Assembly: GCF_963576545.1 (NCBI RefSeq)
Contig: NC_083638.1
Coordinates: 29,287,900 to 29,351,899 of the forward strand
Direction: 5' to 3'
Length of the DNA: 64,000 nucleotides
DNA from: Limanda limanda
Lineage: Eukaryota; Chordata; Actinopteri; Pleuronectiformes; Pleuronectidae
Below the pieces are notes generated by a model. The model had not been told where the DNA came from and searched no databases. It was given only the letters and a program-made list of their open reading frames with translations. Position numbers and translations under genes: made by a program. Of the stretch, positions 43,891 through 62,559 are shown piece after piece (positions within the stretch are counted from its first letter, which is position 1; the number at the start of each line of letters is the position of its first letter).

Positions 43891-43893
43891 GCA

Positions 43894-49044
<5,151 letters not shown>

Positions 49045-49169
49045 CCACACAGCGTCCCTGTGGTGTCACATTTTAATGTGAGAATCTATAAGTGAAGTAA
49101 AATATGTTCGAAACTGGGTTAAATTTGTACCAATGGGTTAAAAATGTGTGTGTGTGTGTGTCAGATCAC

Positions 49170-49420
49170 AGAGCACAGACCCGAGGCAGAGCGTACCGTG
49201 ACAAGCCTCATTAAGAGGGAATCTCCACCGTTCTGGCTGTCGACATCACCACCGCCAGACTTCTCTAATTACGCTCTCTAAGTGCCGTTTCGTGCAAGCA
49301 ATCAGCCCACTGCTCTTTGCATATGCAAATATGACAGACCTGATCATTAGCTTTTATATCTCACACACTCTAATTGTTATTGTAAAAACTGCTGCATGGA
49401 GCCAAGGGCAAACACACTCA
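49170..49420. promoter_or_regulatory. Candidate conserved regulatory patch with octamer palindrome
   Basis: Unique-looking DNA of balanced composition between microsatellites. It contains the 14-bp palindrome TTTGCATATGCAAA (49316-49329), which overlaps the canonical POU octamer ATGCAAAT (49323-49330) and its mirror. Homeodomain-type TAATTA (49266-49271) and TCTAATTG motifs are nearby. No coding frame. Regulatory function is an inference from motifs only. Confidence 0.25.
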
Positions 49421-52400
49421 GTCCTCTCGCTGTCTTTTCCTCTCTCTCCCTCTCCGTCTCGCTCCCTCCATCCATCACAGACTGTCGACTCTCATTCCAC
49501 TACATGTTTTATGAGGTTTTGTCGCTTGAAACAGAGTCATGCAATTGAATGTCACGGTCGTATAATCAGCTAACAAATGCGTCTGCCTGACATTGTTTCT
49601 TCAGAGTGAAGGAGAGAAATATAATAGAGGAGCACTTGCTAGCGAAGGCTAATTGGCCAAATGGAATCACTTAGGCAGAACAACACTCCCATCAAAGCAA
49701 TGATGACGACGATGATGATGATGATGGTGATGGTCCCAGAGAAACTAATTGGGAGCCCACTGACACAAGTGTAGCACCACCGGATGAACAGTAATATTTT
49801 GTGATGTCCAAGGAAAGAGTTGAAACATTGTGCAAAAGCAGAAATGCAGAAAAAAAACTTTCAATAGCAATGACGTGAATGAATGATAATTTTAGGATTC
49901 GAATTTGATAATTCAAAGGGCCAGATGACCTTAACTCACCATAATCTACGTTAATTTAAATGAAACGCATTAATGGTCTGGTGTGAATTTCTGAAAAACT
50001 TTTGGCACATTTTCGGACTTGTTTAGAAATTCACTTTTTATATTCACATAATCATGTTTGAATAAGTTTCTGATATAGAATCTGTCACACTCTTTTCTGA
50101 AGATGTCTCCACTGCTACAGGCTCAGAGTGAAGCCCTAGGCTCAGACTGGTTCCACATTGCCAAACTGTAAGCGTCATTGTTTCAGGGATCCTCAACATG
50201 CATCAGCTCGGTTGTTGCCCCAGAATGTGAAAATAACACAATGCAAACATATTACCATAGGATATGAGTTATAAAATGATTTAAATGTCACACTGACAGG
50301 GAATAAGGAGAATGGTGACTCTTTCATTCCCACCCTCACCCTGAACAGCTCTTATTGCTCTCTGTAACTTTGGTATTGTCTCCTCCATTGACTAAATGAC
50401 TGATAGTTGCAGCTTCAATTGCCAGAATAAGTTGGGATTACGCAGTCAGAGCTCTGCTCGACAGAATAATTTTTGTCGCTCCATGAAAACCATTTAACTG
50501 CCTGGACACAAAGCCAAAAATAATCAGTTACCACCTATGTCTGCAGAGGACGCGGTTGCCCTGTAAAATGTACATATTGTTGCTTTAATAGGGCTGTACA
50601 CTGTCCTGCTAGAACTTGTTGGCACTAAGTTCACAATAATCGTTGACATATGTAAATCAAAACTAAAATTGAACATACACATCAACTACATTTTGAAGTA
50701 ACCAGTTTGTCTCTGCTGGATGGGCCCAGTCACACGTGCAAATGCAGGTGAATTACGTATAGTCGCTTGCTGAATGAGGACAGTGCAGCACATGACTGTT
50801 GGACAAGAGTTTTTTGGTTTGCGAGGAAATGTACAGTGAAGAACAGAAGCAGATGCAAATTTTCATGTAAGACGTCATAAATGAATGGCTGGTTTGAGAT
50901 ATCTTCTATCAGGATCCCTCTCATCTTGGCTCATTATGAAAACTACAGCTAATGACAGCCAAGTGGGGTTAACCACATAAACGTTGTTTATTGGTTGTGG
51001 CAGCGATTGTCGATGTTCACTGAAGTTGAACTCAGAGTGAAGCCACACGGGGGATTTGCTTTGTCAAAGGAATCAAATGTTTTATTCGCCCCCAAAGCTT
51101 GCTAAAAAAATCAAAGTGAATGGGAAGCGAACGTTCTGATAGGTCTAAAATCCCTAATAGTTAACTATTTGTCTTGGAGCAGTGTTCACAACTTAAATCC
51201 ACACAACAGTCTAAAAGAAACACATTCAGACTGCACAGGCAGAAACACCCTCCATGCTTTTTTCATATCATACACACTCATACCTCTTCAAAACTGTGTA
51301 ATATATGCAACTGGCACAGAGTGAATACATTGAGTTATTATTTCAATCGTCCAACGCAATGCCATGGTTTAACTGTGTTGATGTGCTTGTGTGGCACAAC
51401 ACTGAACTGTTCTGAAAGAGCCACAGTTTATATAAGGATCATTTGTAAAACAGCAGCTGGCAAGCAAATCTCCAAACCCCTTGTTTTATTAATTAGTTTT
51501 GAGATTTAACTTTTGTTTTAAGAACTTCTTTCAATGCTGTATAAATTCGAAGGTGAGACACACAGCAAATGAGGTTTCGCAAAAACAGAAAGAACAGTTT
51601 CAGAATGTGTTGTTTCACCTGTTCTGTCTGTATCACAGAATTATTAACAGTTTGCAGGTGTCCTTGCTGGCAGCTGCCGCACCAGTTAACATCAGCTGCC
51701 TCTTCATTAATGCTCATTACCTTTTGATATTTATATTGAAAACATGAAAAAACATTTCACAATGCACAACATTTTTAATATAATCAGTAATTAGTTATTA
51801 AAAAATGTTTCTGTTAATTGTAAAACACCTCCCCCTGTTTTCTGGGATCTAAGGTGTTCCAGGACTCTACTCCAATAATTACCTGTGAGTGAAACAGTCT
51901 GTACCAAACTGATTCCACTGGTACTAATTATAGGTTGTACACAAACCTTCTTCCTCTATTAATTAAATCTCAGGACACTTGTGTGTTAAAACTTTTGCCT
52001 CTAATTTGAAAAGTTCCTCACCAAATGTCATTTCTCATTAAGATCCATTGTGGATACGTTGATGAAATCATGCGCAACCAGGAACAGGCTGCTGCATAAT
52101 AATCACACAGATATCTGTGACTCTGCACTGGAAGGTTTGAACTCATGTTAACAGCTATTTCTCTCAGTATGCAGTGAAAAGTACCAGGTAAGATGGTGGC
52201 AGACATCCTGGGGATGCATTAGTCACAGTCTATTGAAAAATGTTGCCACACAAAGACTCTTCATTACTGAACATTCTCAGGATGGCTCCTATCTTCATTC
52301 TTTATCTTTCATTCATCAATGTTCCTGGCCGAAATATTTATTTCAGCAACAGAATTGAAGAATTGCTCTCTGGTACACTATGGGTCCCCCTACAGGTTGG

Positions 52401-52563
52401 AGGTGTTTTCACACTTTTAACTGAATTGTAAGTCTCGGTTTGAGCCTCTCTGTGGAAAGTGGTATTTGTTTAGAAGCTGAAGGTTGAGAAGCTGGCAGCA
52501 TCAGAAGCTTAAGAACCATGGCGACTGACAAAGTAGATTAATGTTACAGGATTTTACACGCAA

Positions 52564-52565
<2 letters not shown>
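49421..52565. other. Non-coding intergenic DNA
   Basis: No supported gene. It has CT-rich DNA at 49435-49475 and a (GAT)n-like run at 49700-49735. The remainder is AT-rich and unassigned. Confidence 0.45.
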
Positions 52566-52646
<81 letters not shown>

Positions 52647-52652
52647 GTGTGT
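52566..52652 (+). repeat. (TG)n microsatellite with adjoining hairpins
   Basis: About 87 bp of TG with one CG interruption. It is followed at once by a cluster of inverted repeats (52651-52736), including a perfect 33-bp hairpin. Confidence 0.93.
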
Positions 52653-52703
52653 TGTATACTTGCTACGGCATATAGTATACTGGCTACTAGTAGCCAATAT
52701 ACA

Positions 52704-52736
52704 ACAGTTATAGTATATGTCATATACTATAACTGT
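52704..52736. repeat. 33-bp perfect hairpin
   Basis: Arms ACAGTTATAGTATATG and its exact complement around a single central T. A second palindrome, TGGCTACTAGTAGCCA, lies just upstream, enclosed by GTTGTATA and TATACAAC. Confidence 0.9.
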
Positions 52737-55700
52737 CCCGCCAGAGTTTAATAATGATACTTGAATATTTTTCACATGAAGATCTCTAACGTCATGTTTT
52801 GTGCCTTTGCTTCAGAGGCAGTTCTCTGCTCTCCTGTTGCTCTCTCTCTCCATCTTTGTTGCTCACATACACACACACAAACACACTGATCATTGGTATC
52901 ACCAGGACAAATGTGTACTGGCGGATTAAAACATCCAAAAGGTTTTTACTGTCCTCTGTAACCAGGCAGGATCCTCTCTTCCTCTTTGACAGATCTGCTC
53001 CAAAAGTTATTAATCTAGAGATGCCCCTCCAGGTGCTACTCAGAGTCTTTATCTTTTTTCTCTTCTTCTAGCTCTGCCATGATGTCCATATTTATTGCTT
53101 GCTACTTAGTCCGGCTCTGGTTGTTGTTATTTGTTCATGCATGATACATACTACAATCCCAGGGGCTACTATGTCAATAACATGGATAGCAATCTCCCAA
53201 TGACAAATTTCCATCAAAATTATTTTAAAGCTGTTATTTTTTCATAGTTTTGCTTTAATTATTAAAACGATTAAGCAGAGTTGCATCTGTAATTGATTAA
53301 GTCAGTCTTGATGGTGGTGTTTGTGTGAAATAATAATTCCACATCTTAAATAATGGTTATGTAAACCCATATAGTTCACATTGTCCTACTGATCACACAC
53401 CGTGTGCAAAATAGCACAGCATTTGGGATATTTCGCCTTCATTGGATTAGCCTGTCTCATCATATGCTTCTCGGAAAAGCGTTTACGTTTTTGTTGGTAT
53501 TGTTCGTTTTCTTTTCGGGGAGCAGAAAATCTGACCCATCTTTATCTTGCCCTGTGCAATGTTTAACAAACTATAATTTGAAGGAGAAGCATCTAATAAT
53601 GTGGCTGTGGCACTAAAGGGATGCATTCAGTTAAATGTGTCTGCAAATGAAATCTTTACACTTTTATTTATCAATCAATTTAACCATAATAACAATCTTC
53701 CTCTAATTGTTTTAAATTAGTTGAAGATGCCTTAAAGCAGCACTTCACTAATTTTGCATTTCTACTTCAGTTTACTTGTTACAGAGAATTTTATTTATCC
53801 TGTCAGAAGTGTTGTTGAATGTCTTCTCCAAAGTTCCCTCTGTGGTTAGATTTAGACAATAGAAACACTTCCAGTAAGGTTAGGGAAAGATTGGGTTTTT
53901 CGTTAAATGGGCAACCAGGTGCTGTCGAAAGTCACTTTGAATTTATACTGCATTTAACCAGACCATGTGCTTTGTGTGCTAACAAATACGCCTACAAATG
54001 TTAAATAAGATGATAAATGGGCCTTCAGCAAAATATACGATGCCAATCTGCCGTTTGGCCAAAGGGGGCGCTCTTGTTGGCAGTAATGAGCATTTTCAAT
54101 GTACTTGTGTATATTCCAAATATGTCTTTTTGGAATGGTCTGTTATCTTGGCCAGTTGTATTGTTGTACCTTTTCTTGCTGAAAATGGAAAATTGACCTG
54201 CAGTAATTTAGAATCCTAAGGCTGCACCACCACTGCTGCACAAAGAGCTGTTCACCTGTTTGTTCAAAGTTCAGTGAAGCTTGACTCAGTTCACAGAACC
54301 ACGACCTGGAGAGTCACTTTTGTTGTTTTCCTGAAAACACGTGTGATTTTTTTGATCAACAATCTCACTTTCCCGTCACAGCTCTTTGATTTTTTATTTT
54401 ATAGTTCATTAACATTAAACATTATTTGTGTCCAAATCAACCTAAATCTGACACTTCACTTTCTTGGGCACTTAACTATACACGTGCATAGTATGACGCG
54501 GTTCACAAGATATGCGTTCCACATACAGACAGACAGACAGAAAGAGGTTTCTGGAAATTTTAGATTGATTGTAGAAGACTTTGGTGAAACTGTACAAGCA
54601 ACCATCAACCAAACTGTTTTCAATTTCATGAGAAAAAGAAATAGCAAAAGTTCCACTTAAATGAACTCAGCAAAACATGTTTACAGGATGCATTTATATA
54701 GAGAGAGAGTAGACAGGGCACGTAGAGGGAGTAAGATAATAGGTGTAACGTACATCTTGTAGACAGAGAAGCCACATCGAGAGAGGTGTGGAGAGAGATT
54801 TGATCCTGCCGTAATGGGGTTCAATTCACCAGTCTGGCTACGACTCTCCTTAATACCCCTGCTGGCTGATCCTCAGTAGTGTAGCTTGAGGAAATTATCT
54901 GCCGGCCTGGTACCTTTGATATATGGGTTCCTTTTACCAGGGAATCCATACAATATTACTCCTCTGCCTCACAAGGTGTCAGAGAGGCGAGCGTGAGATA
55001 TTGGGAAACTTACTGGGGAGGTGCTCAATGCAGCATAAGTAGCAGTACGGATTCGCTCAGGATCAGTGGCCGCCTTGTGCACTTAAATATTGAACAGAGG
55101 GGGAAAATGAATCTATTCGCTTTCATGCATTATTAATAGCAAGTAAAAACAGAATTGTATCCACTGAGTTTCTGCTCTATTCTCTGAAGGGAGAGGACGG
55201 AGAATTATGAGTCTCCATTAGTAGTCAGAAGAGTGCGGAGAGCTCAGAGTTTCCACATCCTGTCCGGGGAAATTGACAGGCGGCACGGTTCCATTTTTTT
55301 TATAGCTTGTCCAGGCTGATTCTCTAAAGGCCCTCTTAGGTTCCATTAGGTGCTAGATTATAATAACTCCTCTATTTTGATTTGATTCATTCAGTTTAGG
55401 AGTAATGTCCTTACAAATATGTAAAAATGCAGACTCATGAAAGTAATGGCTGCAAGTAAATACATATATTAATATTATAATGTTTATTAATGGTGAAAAC
55501 ACAGCAGATCTGCTCTTATAGCTAACTGCCGTACTAGACCACATTAGACCTTGACCGGGACTACTTAAACCCCTGTGGTACATAAAAACAGTACTTAGCA
55601 GGTGAAGCTGGGAGGAAAGCGGCTGAATAAAGCATTAAGACCCACATGGCAGCACAGAGCAGCAGCAGGAGTCGCAGTCTGATGGAGAGCCCAGCAAAGG

Positions 55701-56744
55701 TGAGTCGATGGCTTAACATGGTATGATGATTAGTTTGCTTGTAAATGTGGCCTCTTAAGTGCCAGACCATTTGAGCCGGGGTAGACTTTTATGACTGATT
55801 GCTGTTTTGTGTTTCTCACAATTTTTCATTTGGACAGCAAGCTAATACTCTGCAACATGTTTTAAAACAGAGGCTTCAGACCCGTCCAGCTCCATCTGAG
55901 GTTGGATGCTACAAGAGGTTTGTGTTGAGCAGCTTTCCCCTCTACACGTCTTTCCTCTGCCGGCTTCACTGCACTTAATACTAGGAGTAGGTGACAGTCC
56001 ATTGGATCCTGCCTTCTATGAGTTCTTACCAATATTCAGCGGCAGTGTTTAGAGCAGAGGGTGAGGAGCCTTTTTCCTATCAAGGGCCATTTCAATTTTT
56101 ATAACATCCTTCGTGGGCTATACGAAATAATTGAACACATATATCACACTTACCTCTCTAATGCCTGGAACTGCTTGTCTTTGGCAGGCCTCTGACGTTA
56201 GATGTCGGTGGATGATGATCTAGCTGCTTTCAGCCAAAACCACTTGCCCAAACCAATCCTCACCTTTGATAGTATCATACACAGCTTGCAAAGATAATTA
56301 ACCCCCGTCGAATCAAACTTTGTAGTGATCCCCCCATTCAAAAATGGTCAGCATTCGTTATGTCTGTAGCTTTAGGCCAGTGAGGAAAAGTAAAAAAGAT
56401 GTATTGCATGGCCTTTCAGTTTTTTTCATTATTTTTTACCATATAGTGTAATCTGCTTTGTGATAGCTCCTCTGTTCACAGTGGAACTATTTTATTTTGT
56501 CCGGTTCTAACAGCTCTGCTGCAGCAACAAGGTACAAATTCTCCTCCTGAATCAGGTTTCAGCCCAATAGTTATTAGCTCACTTGACAATCTCTATCGTA
56601 CAGGACAAGCTTGTGTTTTGTTTACCCTGACTGGGACCTGAGAGTCAGAAGATGCTGTGTGCTTGCTGTGATGAGTTCACAGAGTGAATTTTTTGCGTTG
56701 CCTGACTTGGGCGAGTCAAGTCGCAGGATCATAGATTAACAGGA
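52737..56744. other. Non-coding intergenic DNA
   Basis: No supported gene. Bases about 54700-55350 are of balanced composition and free of simple repeats, so they may include conserved non-coding DNA, but I see no defining motif. The other parts are AT-rich and unassigned. Confidence 0.45.
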
Positions 56745-56895
56745 CTAAACACAACCCCCACTCTTCCCCATCTGCATGCCGAAGTGTCCTTGGCAAGATA
56801 CTGAACCCCTAAATTGCAATCATAAATGTTGAGTGTACTAATTGTAAGTCGCTTTGGACAAAAGCGTCAGCCAAATGACATGTAATGTAATGTAA
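56745..56895 (+). repeat. SINE- or LINE-tail-like fish repeat
   Basis: GAAGTGTCCTTGGCAAGATA, then AAGTCGCTTTGGACAAAAGC and GTCAGCCAAATGAC, followed by an (ATGTA)n tail. These strings match from memory a very common fish repeat with a 3' tail of the 'gtaagtcgctttggataaaagcgtctgctaaatgac' type. Limits and family name are uncertain. Confidence 0.65.
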
Positions 56896-59800
56896 CCTAT
56901 GAATATTGCCAGATCTTTTCCGGAAAAGAGGAGAGGAGGAAATGAAATGACTACAATTACTGCATTGCACCTGTTGTGGAAATGCCAGAGAATCCAGTGC
57001 TGTCATGTGTGTGTCCACAAGACCATCCAGAGGTGCACACAGCTCAGGAATTCAACAGTCTCCTCCAGAAGCCACGACTGCCATTTTCAGAACTCCCTGA
57101 GGCTGACCAGTGGCTGGTTTGATGACCTGCTTGCTCAATGCTGATTTGTTTCCTTATGCAAACTTTCCACTCAAATACAAATGTTTCACCTCGAACAAGT
57201 TGCAAATTTCACGCGTCCCATTCTCGTCACAAATGCCAGGTGGCGTGAATGACGTGAAGACGAGAAATTTGCATTAACAGTGACATTGTTCAACAGACGG
57301 CAGGTTTCACTGTTCACACCTCCTCAAGGTGTTTGAGTTAAAAGCTAAAATCATCCTTTTCTACATCCTCTCGATTGCTCTCCCCCAGAGTTGAGCAATT
57401 TTATATTTATTGTTGCCATTTTAGAAATGTCACTGACTTTGATGAGGTCAGACATGAAATGGTCTATACATTAAATACAGCTATGGGCTGCCCGCTGGCT
57501 TAAGATACCACATAACTGCTTCATCCCTTGTTGCTGCATGCCAGCTCCCTACCTCTGCCTTTTTTCCAACCACCATTCTCTATTGTGTATAAGTAAAAAT
57601 AAAAACCCTATAAAAATGAAGGTTGGTGTGAGGCATTGCAGTAAATTGGTTCTGACACCCCATGCATCCTTTGAGACAAGCTGGAGATGGTGAGTCAGCC
57701 CCTTGGGACTGAACAGGTTTAGGTGGCGTGAGACAGAGGGACGTGACCCCTGTGTCTTCACAGCTGGAGGTATGCTGCTGCTTCCTGTCTCCTGTGTGAA
57801 GCTGGATGGTCTTGTCCAGTGTGTAGACTTGTAAAGGTTGAGGCAGAGCTACTATTGCTGCCCAGGTGACTGAATATTTGTTTCCATATCACTGCATGGC
57901 AGCAAAAAAGGGCTTGAGCTGATACAGGTTTGCAGCATTGAGATTGCAGGAGATGCTGAGATGAGACAGAATTGTTAGAACTAGAATATAAATAGGAACA
58001 TTGTGCAGGAGATGTTAAATCCAAGAGTGGTTTTTAGCTCTCCTATATAAATTTCAATAGTCATCCTCAAACAAAGAAAATGATAAAAATATGAATCGGA
58101 TGAGCATATGAAGTGAGTACATCTATTTTAGTTTTGGCTGTATATGATATACACATGATCATGTGGAAACCTTATTCTGAGGATGATTGATGTTTTTTCA
58201 TTTAAGATTCCTGCATGAAGAAAAACCCCCTTCATAAAGACCCCACCCGTCTAAAAAAAAAACATGTGTACCTAAGCGTCATGTGCACAAATGAGGAGGA
58301 TTGAAAAGCTGTGTGTGTGTGTTTGTTTAGGAGACTTATAGCTGCAGGCTTGCTTTCCCAAGTGTCTCTATCCACTCTCTGACACATCCACTCGCTGACA
58401 CACACAAGCACACACACAAACTTTACCCGGCCAATTTACAGCCCAGTGGATCTCCAGATTGTGTTTGCAGCAAAGTCCAATTGGCGCCTTTCCAAAGCAC
58501 TGTTGAACATATTTCCAGTTTTTTTTTTATTGCCCTATCTTGATATTTCCCTCGATGACTACTCGCCTGTTGCAGGTGGGAGGGAGAAGGAAATTATATG
58601 TCCGGATAATGATCTCACACCTTCCTCCCTTTTCTATGCCAGGCGCCCTGTAAACCCCAGCTAAGCCTTATCTGTTCCCCTTCCTGTATTCACGTGTGCA
58701 TCATCAACGGGCTTGAAGCCAATGCTTCATTTGTGAGGGGAGGTCAGCAGTGGTCCACAGATGATAATTCACTAATTGAAATTTGGTTGTACAACAAGAA
58801 AAAACTGTGTGAGAGGAGGACAAAGACGGATAGACAGAGCACCCAGAATGGGTAGGTAGTTAAAACGGGCGGGCAGAATAATAAATAGCAGCGAGGGGAG
58901 TGTGTGTTGTGTCAATCAGCAACAGCTTGTTCTTGTTCTTGGGGGACAAAACCCAGACGTGAAAATTGCTTGGTAGAGCCAGAGCCAGATTGACGTTCCA
59001 CTTTATTGAGATTTAGTGGGTCTGCATGGATTTGAATGATCCTCAGTGCAGTCTGTCAGTTGTCATGATAATGAATGCGAGATGACAGGTTCAGTGCCAA
59101 CCATTCTCAGTTTGCCGCTCACTGTCAGAGGCGGCCAAACTTTATGACAAGGGCAGCCAAGGGATCTAAATATGACAATATTGGTGAGCCAGAATCAAGA
59201 TCAGATGGGCAGAAAGGAATGATGGCTTCTTAGTGGGTGTGATGTTACAGTGCATGTGGATGAACAGTTGAATAACAAAATGTTGTAACCCTGAGTTGTT
59301 GCTGAGATTAAAAGAAACGTAATTCAACAGGGGTTAGCTGGGGGGGCAAATATGTGATAAATTACTAAGTACTTACTACTCTCAGAAGAATGAATTACTT
59401 TACTTCACATATTACTCATTAACAAAAGTAATTAGTTACATTATTTTCCATTACCTGGCACAGATTCTTAATTTAATGAATGCATAATTAAAAATGTGGC
59501 AGTCACAAGCAGCAGGTTTTCATTGGCAACCAGGTGATTGTTGTCTGTCCAGTGGTAGTTGCTGATGTTAGAAGGCCAGTGAAAAACATTAAAAGCATGT
59601 AAATAATGAATGGAATCTTGGAGTTGGTAGAAAGGGAATAGCCCATCTTCTTGCAGAAGGTAGCTGCCTCACCCCACCTACAGGCCTTACACCAAGCTGA
59701 CACGTCTACGGCCAACTATTGAGTGTAGCAGAGAGTGCTGTGTAACTCCTGTTAGGACAGAGGACACACCCACTCCTACAATGTCAAAATTACAGATCTT

Positions 59801-59915
59801 CTCTGGGAAATATATACATAAAATCTTACCTTACTCTGAGAGTTACACTGATTTGTAACTTTTGAAATGATAAGGAAATCGGATTTGCTCTTGGCATCCA
59901 ACAGTCTGATATATA

Positions 59916-59919
<4 letters not shown>
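56896..59919. other. Non-coding intergenic DNA
   Basis: No supported gene. Bases about 59360-59460 (AAAAGTAATTAGTTACATTA, preceded by ATGAATTACTTTAC) resemble the end of a hAT-type fish repeat built on AAGTAATTAGTTAC; the rest of that element is not recognisable. A short GT run is at 58310-58324. Confidence 0.4.

Positions 59920-60012
<93 letters not shown>
59920..60012. repeat. (TA)n microsatellite, about 93 bp
   Basis: About 46 uninterrupted TA units, preceded by two short ATATATCTGA units. It is self-complementary throughout. Confidence 0.95.
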
Positions 60013-60014
<2 letters not shown>

Positions 60015-61533
60015 GATATATGTATAGTAGATTTAATTGAACCGGCTCTTTAATTAGGACAGCCGGGGTCTTTCTGTTGCATTGGGAGATATGTTCTGTC
60101 ATTACCATTTACCCAGCTGTGTGAATTACATGTGAATGAATCCGCCTCTAAAAGTAGTCTTCAAATAAATAAACAATTGAGCAATGTTTGCTACAAACTG
60201 ACTCAATGTGGGGACCAACTGTTTCAGGGTGTGACTTAACCTTTGAATAAGAAGAAGATACAATATTAATTAAATAAACAGTTCTTTAAAATGGTATGAG
60301 TTCAGTAGAAGAGGACTTGTGGTTACAAAAGAGGAAAGTCAGACAGTATTGAGAGACTGACACTGTTATCTTTCAACTGAGTTCTGTTGGCAGTGAGAAC
60401 AATATTGATAAAGGGCAGCCTGCTCCTGAGTACTGGAAATAAGTGGAGCTGTTGCTACTGTAACAATTTTCTTATGATCGATAACTCTTAACTATGAGAT
60501 CTCAGGATGTGTTGTATTTCAAACAAGCTGAAGGAGAGGAAAAACGGGAGACATGGTAACTTTAACATTTCAGACAGGTCAAATGAACATTCATGATAAA
60601 CCGGACCTTATATGCTGTAACAATCAAAAAGTTGTATCTGTGATTGTCTTTTTTAGTGGCACATTATAATGCAGGTATCAGTTACATTAATTCAAACCGA
60701 CAAGTGTTTTGACCTCTGAATATTGCCCCACCTCCTTGACTTTACTGATGTGAAGTGGTCCTTTTATGTTTCTTCGTGGCTGTTCAGCACATACCATACA
60801 CTGGAGACGTCCTGTTTGATAGCAAATGCGTAACAGGGCTGTTTGTCATCTTCAAATGTCTATTGGCATTCCGACTGGAGTATGTGCCTTTTCCTGAGGC
60901 CGGATCATATGAAAAGCTGTCTGTAATACTGACGGGCTGCAATATGAATAAGAAAACAGTTATATGGGAAGTGCATAATGCATTATGGGTTTTATTTCAA
61001 ATCCAACAAAGATGCACACATACACACAAAGAGATGAGAGAAGGAGATGATTCAGTCTGGTGCTCACTGGGCCATTGTCACTGCCACGGTGGGGAATATT
61101 ACTCCACAGCGAAGCTTAACGGCTGACCAAATCTATCTCTGTCTGTCTCTCCCACTCTCTCCCTCTGCTTGTTGTTGCTTTGAAAAATTTTTTACGACGA
61201 TGCGTGTCCATGGCAAATATTATTAAAAAATTAATTATTTTATCTATTAATACATTTGATATCATCATTTGACCCATGTACAGAGGAAATTTGTATTTAA
61301 TATTTTATGCTGATATGATCTAATAAAGATTCTAAACTGTACAGGTCCAAAATCATATTCATTCTGTTTCTTTTTTACCCTTATCCCTAATCAAGTGATG
61401 AAATCACTCTAATGATTAGCTTTGTGGTAGGTTGAGGAGTGTATAAGACTCCCAAATCAAACAACCTGATTACCTTATTTTCTATTTCATAGAATTCTAT
61501 GTTTTAGTGGAGGAGGAGTAAGTATTATAGTTC
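60013..61533. other. Non-coding intergenic DNA
   Basis: No supported gene or named repeat. AT-rich, with a CT-rich stretch at 61135-61165. Confidence 0.45.
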
Positions 61534-61746
61534 CAGTGGTGGAAAAAGTATTCATCATTTATTTAATTAAAAGTAATATAATGTATTCAGCAGAGGTGGA
61601 GCTAATTTCGCTGCTTAATACAGTGTTGAGTTATCAACAGTAAAGCAGCATATAGAGTTTATAAACAGATCATATTTTTTTCTATGTGAAAGAAATGTAA
61701 AAGTACCACACAAGTACAAATACTTAGATACTTTCTTCCGGTGAAG
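61534..61746. mobile_element. Short hAT-like non-autonomous element
   Basis: Starts CAGTGGTGGAAAAAGTATT. The complement of the right end reads CTTCACCGGAAGAAAGTATC, an imperfect inverted repeat. The interior includes GCAGAGGTGGAGCTAATT and AAAAGTACCACACAAGTACA, typical of a common fish hAT-type family. About 210 bp is much shorter than usual, so it is probably an internally deleted copy. No 8-bp duplication was found. Confidence 0.5.
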
Positions 61747-62559
61747 GCTTGATAATTTAGTCTGCCATAAACAAGTAGAACTATTATCTTAGCCAAGGCC
61801 ACAGGCAGATACAGACATTAACACTCAGTGTGTATGCCCCATGTGTTTGAGCGGCCTGTCTCTGATGTCCTGGCTGGATGTGGCCCTTTGGAATCAAATG
61901 CGTTTTTTTTTATTCATTCGTGAAACGCTGCAGGGGGAAACTCACCTTCACATCCTGAGTTTAAAAGTTATGCTAAACACTGATGGAAATTCACTCCCAC
62001 ACGAGCCAAACTTTGACTCAACACATGAACACGTATCCGCTGTTCAGCCTGAAACGCGTGTGAGTGAATGTGATCCAAGGAGAGCTGATTTGAAACTTTT
62101 TCAAACTGCACAGGTTGCATTGTGTTTAGTGGGTGGGAGTCGAAACAAAGGGCAGAACACGAGGCTGGTTTCTTCAGTCGGGCTAATGACCCTGCAGCAC
62201 CGCCCCAGATCCACCGCCTCAGATTTATTAACGAGGATCCACGCGGAGAGACGTTGCATGGCTCTTGTGGATTTGGTATTCAGTTCCATCTGCATGTGGA
62301 GAGGAGATATGGAAGTGAAAGCTGATATATGAAAGCAAATATCTCTTATATTAAATTCGAGACTGTTCATTTTGCTGGGGACTTGCCAGCGACATTCACG
62401 CGCCCCCGGAGACCACCGGCTCCAAAAACAAAACACAGGGCACTTGACTGTGACATAAAGACAGCTCATGAGTCTTTGCCTGATGCTGTAAACCTTTATT
62501 TTACTCCCTGCACCCCCCCCCCTCTCTCTCCCACCACCCTGGAGGCGTTTTAAAATGAT
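61747..62559. other. Non-coding DNA upstream of the cadherin promoter region
   Basis: No supported gene. GC content rises after about 62200, and a poly-C run is at 62511-62521. Open frames here are short and lack motifs. Confidence 0.45.

Larger units (their letters stand above)
41241..43893 (-). mobile_element. 5'-truncated non-LTR retrotransposon (L2/Rex1 group)
   Basis: Minus-strand LINE with a 633-codon uninterrupted RT frame (41989-43890), an AT-rich roughly 750-bp 3' region and a short-repeat tail (GGGGATGAATAAAGTA then TCTATC). The endonuclease is missing at the 5' end. The 3' region holds a tandem duplication at 41382-41541 and AT-rich DNA at 41540-41960. I place it in the CR1/L2/Rex1 group from its RT motifs and repeated tail; the exact clade is not certain. 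Confidence 0.85.

Noticed and set aside
52554..52775. Thr-His repeat frame
   Set aside because: Translation of the TG/CA microsatellite.
53050..53110. Polypyrimidine tract followed by AG, like a splice acceptor
   Set aside because: The sequence after it has no meaningful open frame, homology or donor site; CT-rich runs are frequent here.
59776..60108. 110-codon frame containing alternating Tyr-Ile
   Set aside because: It is the translation of a (TA)n microsatellite.
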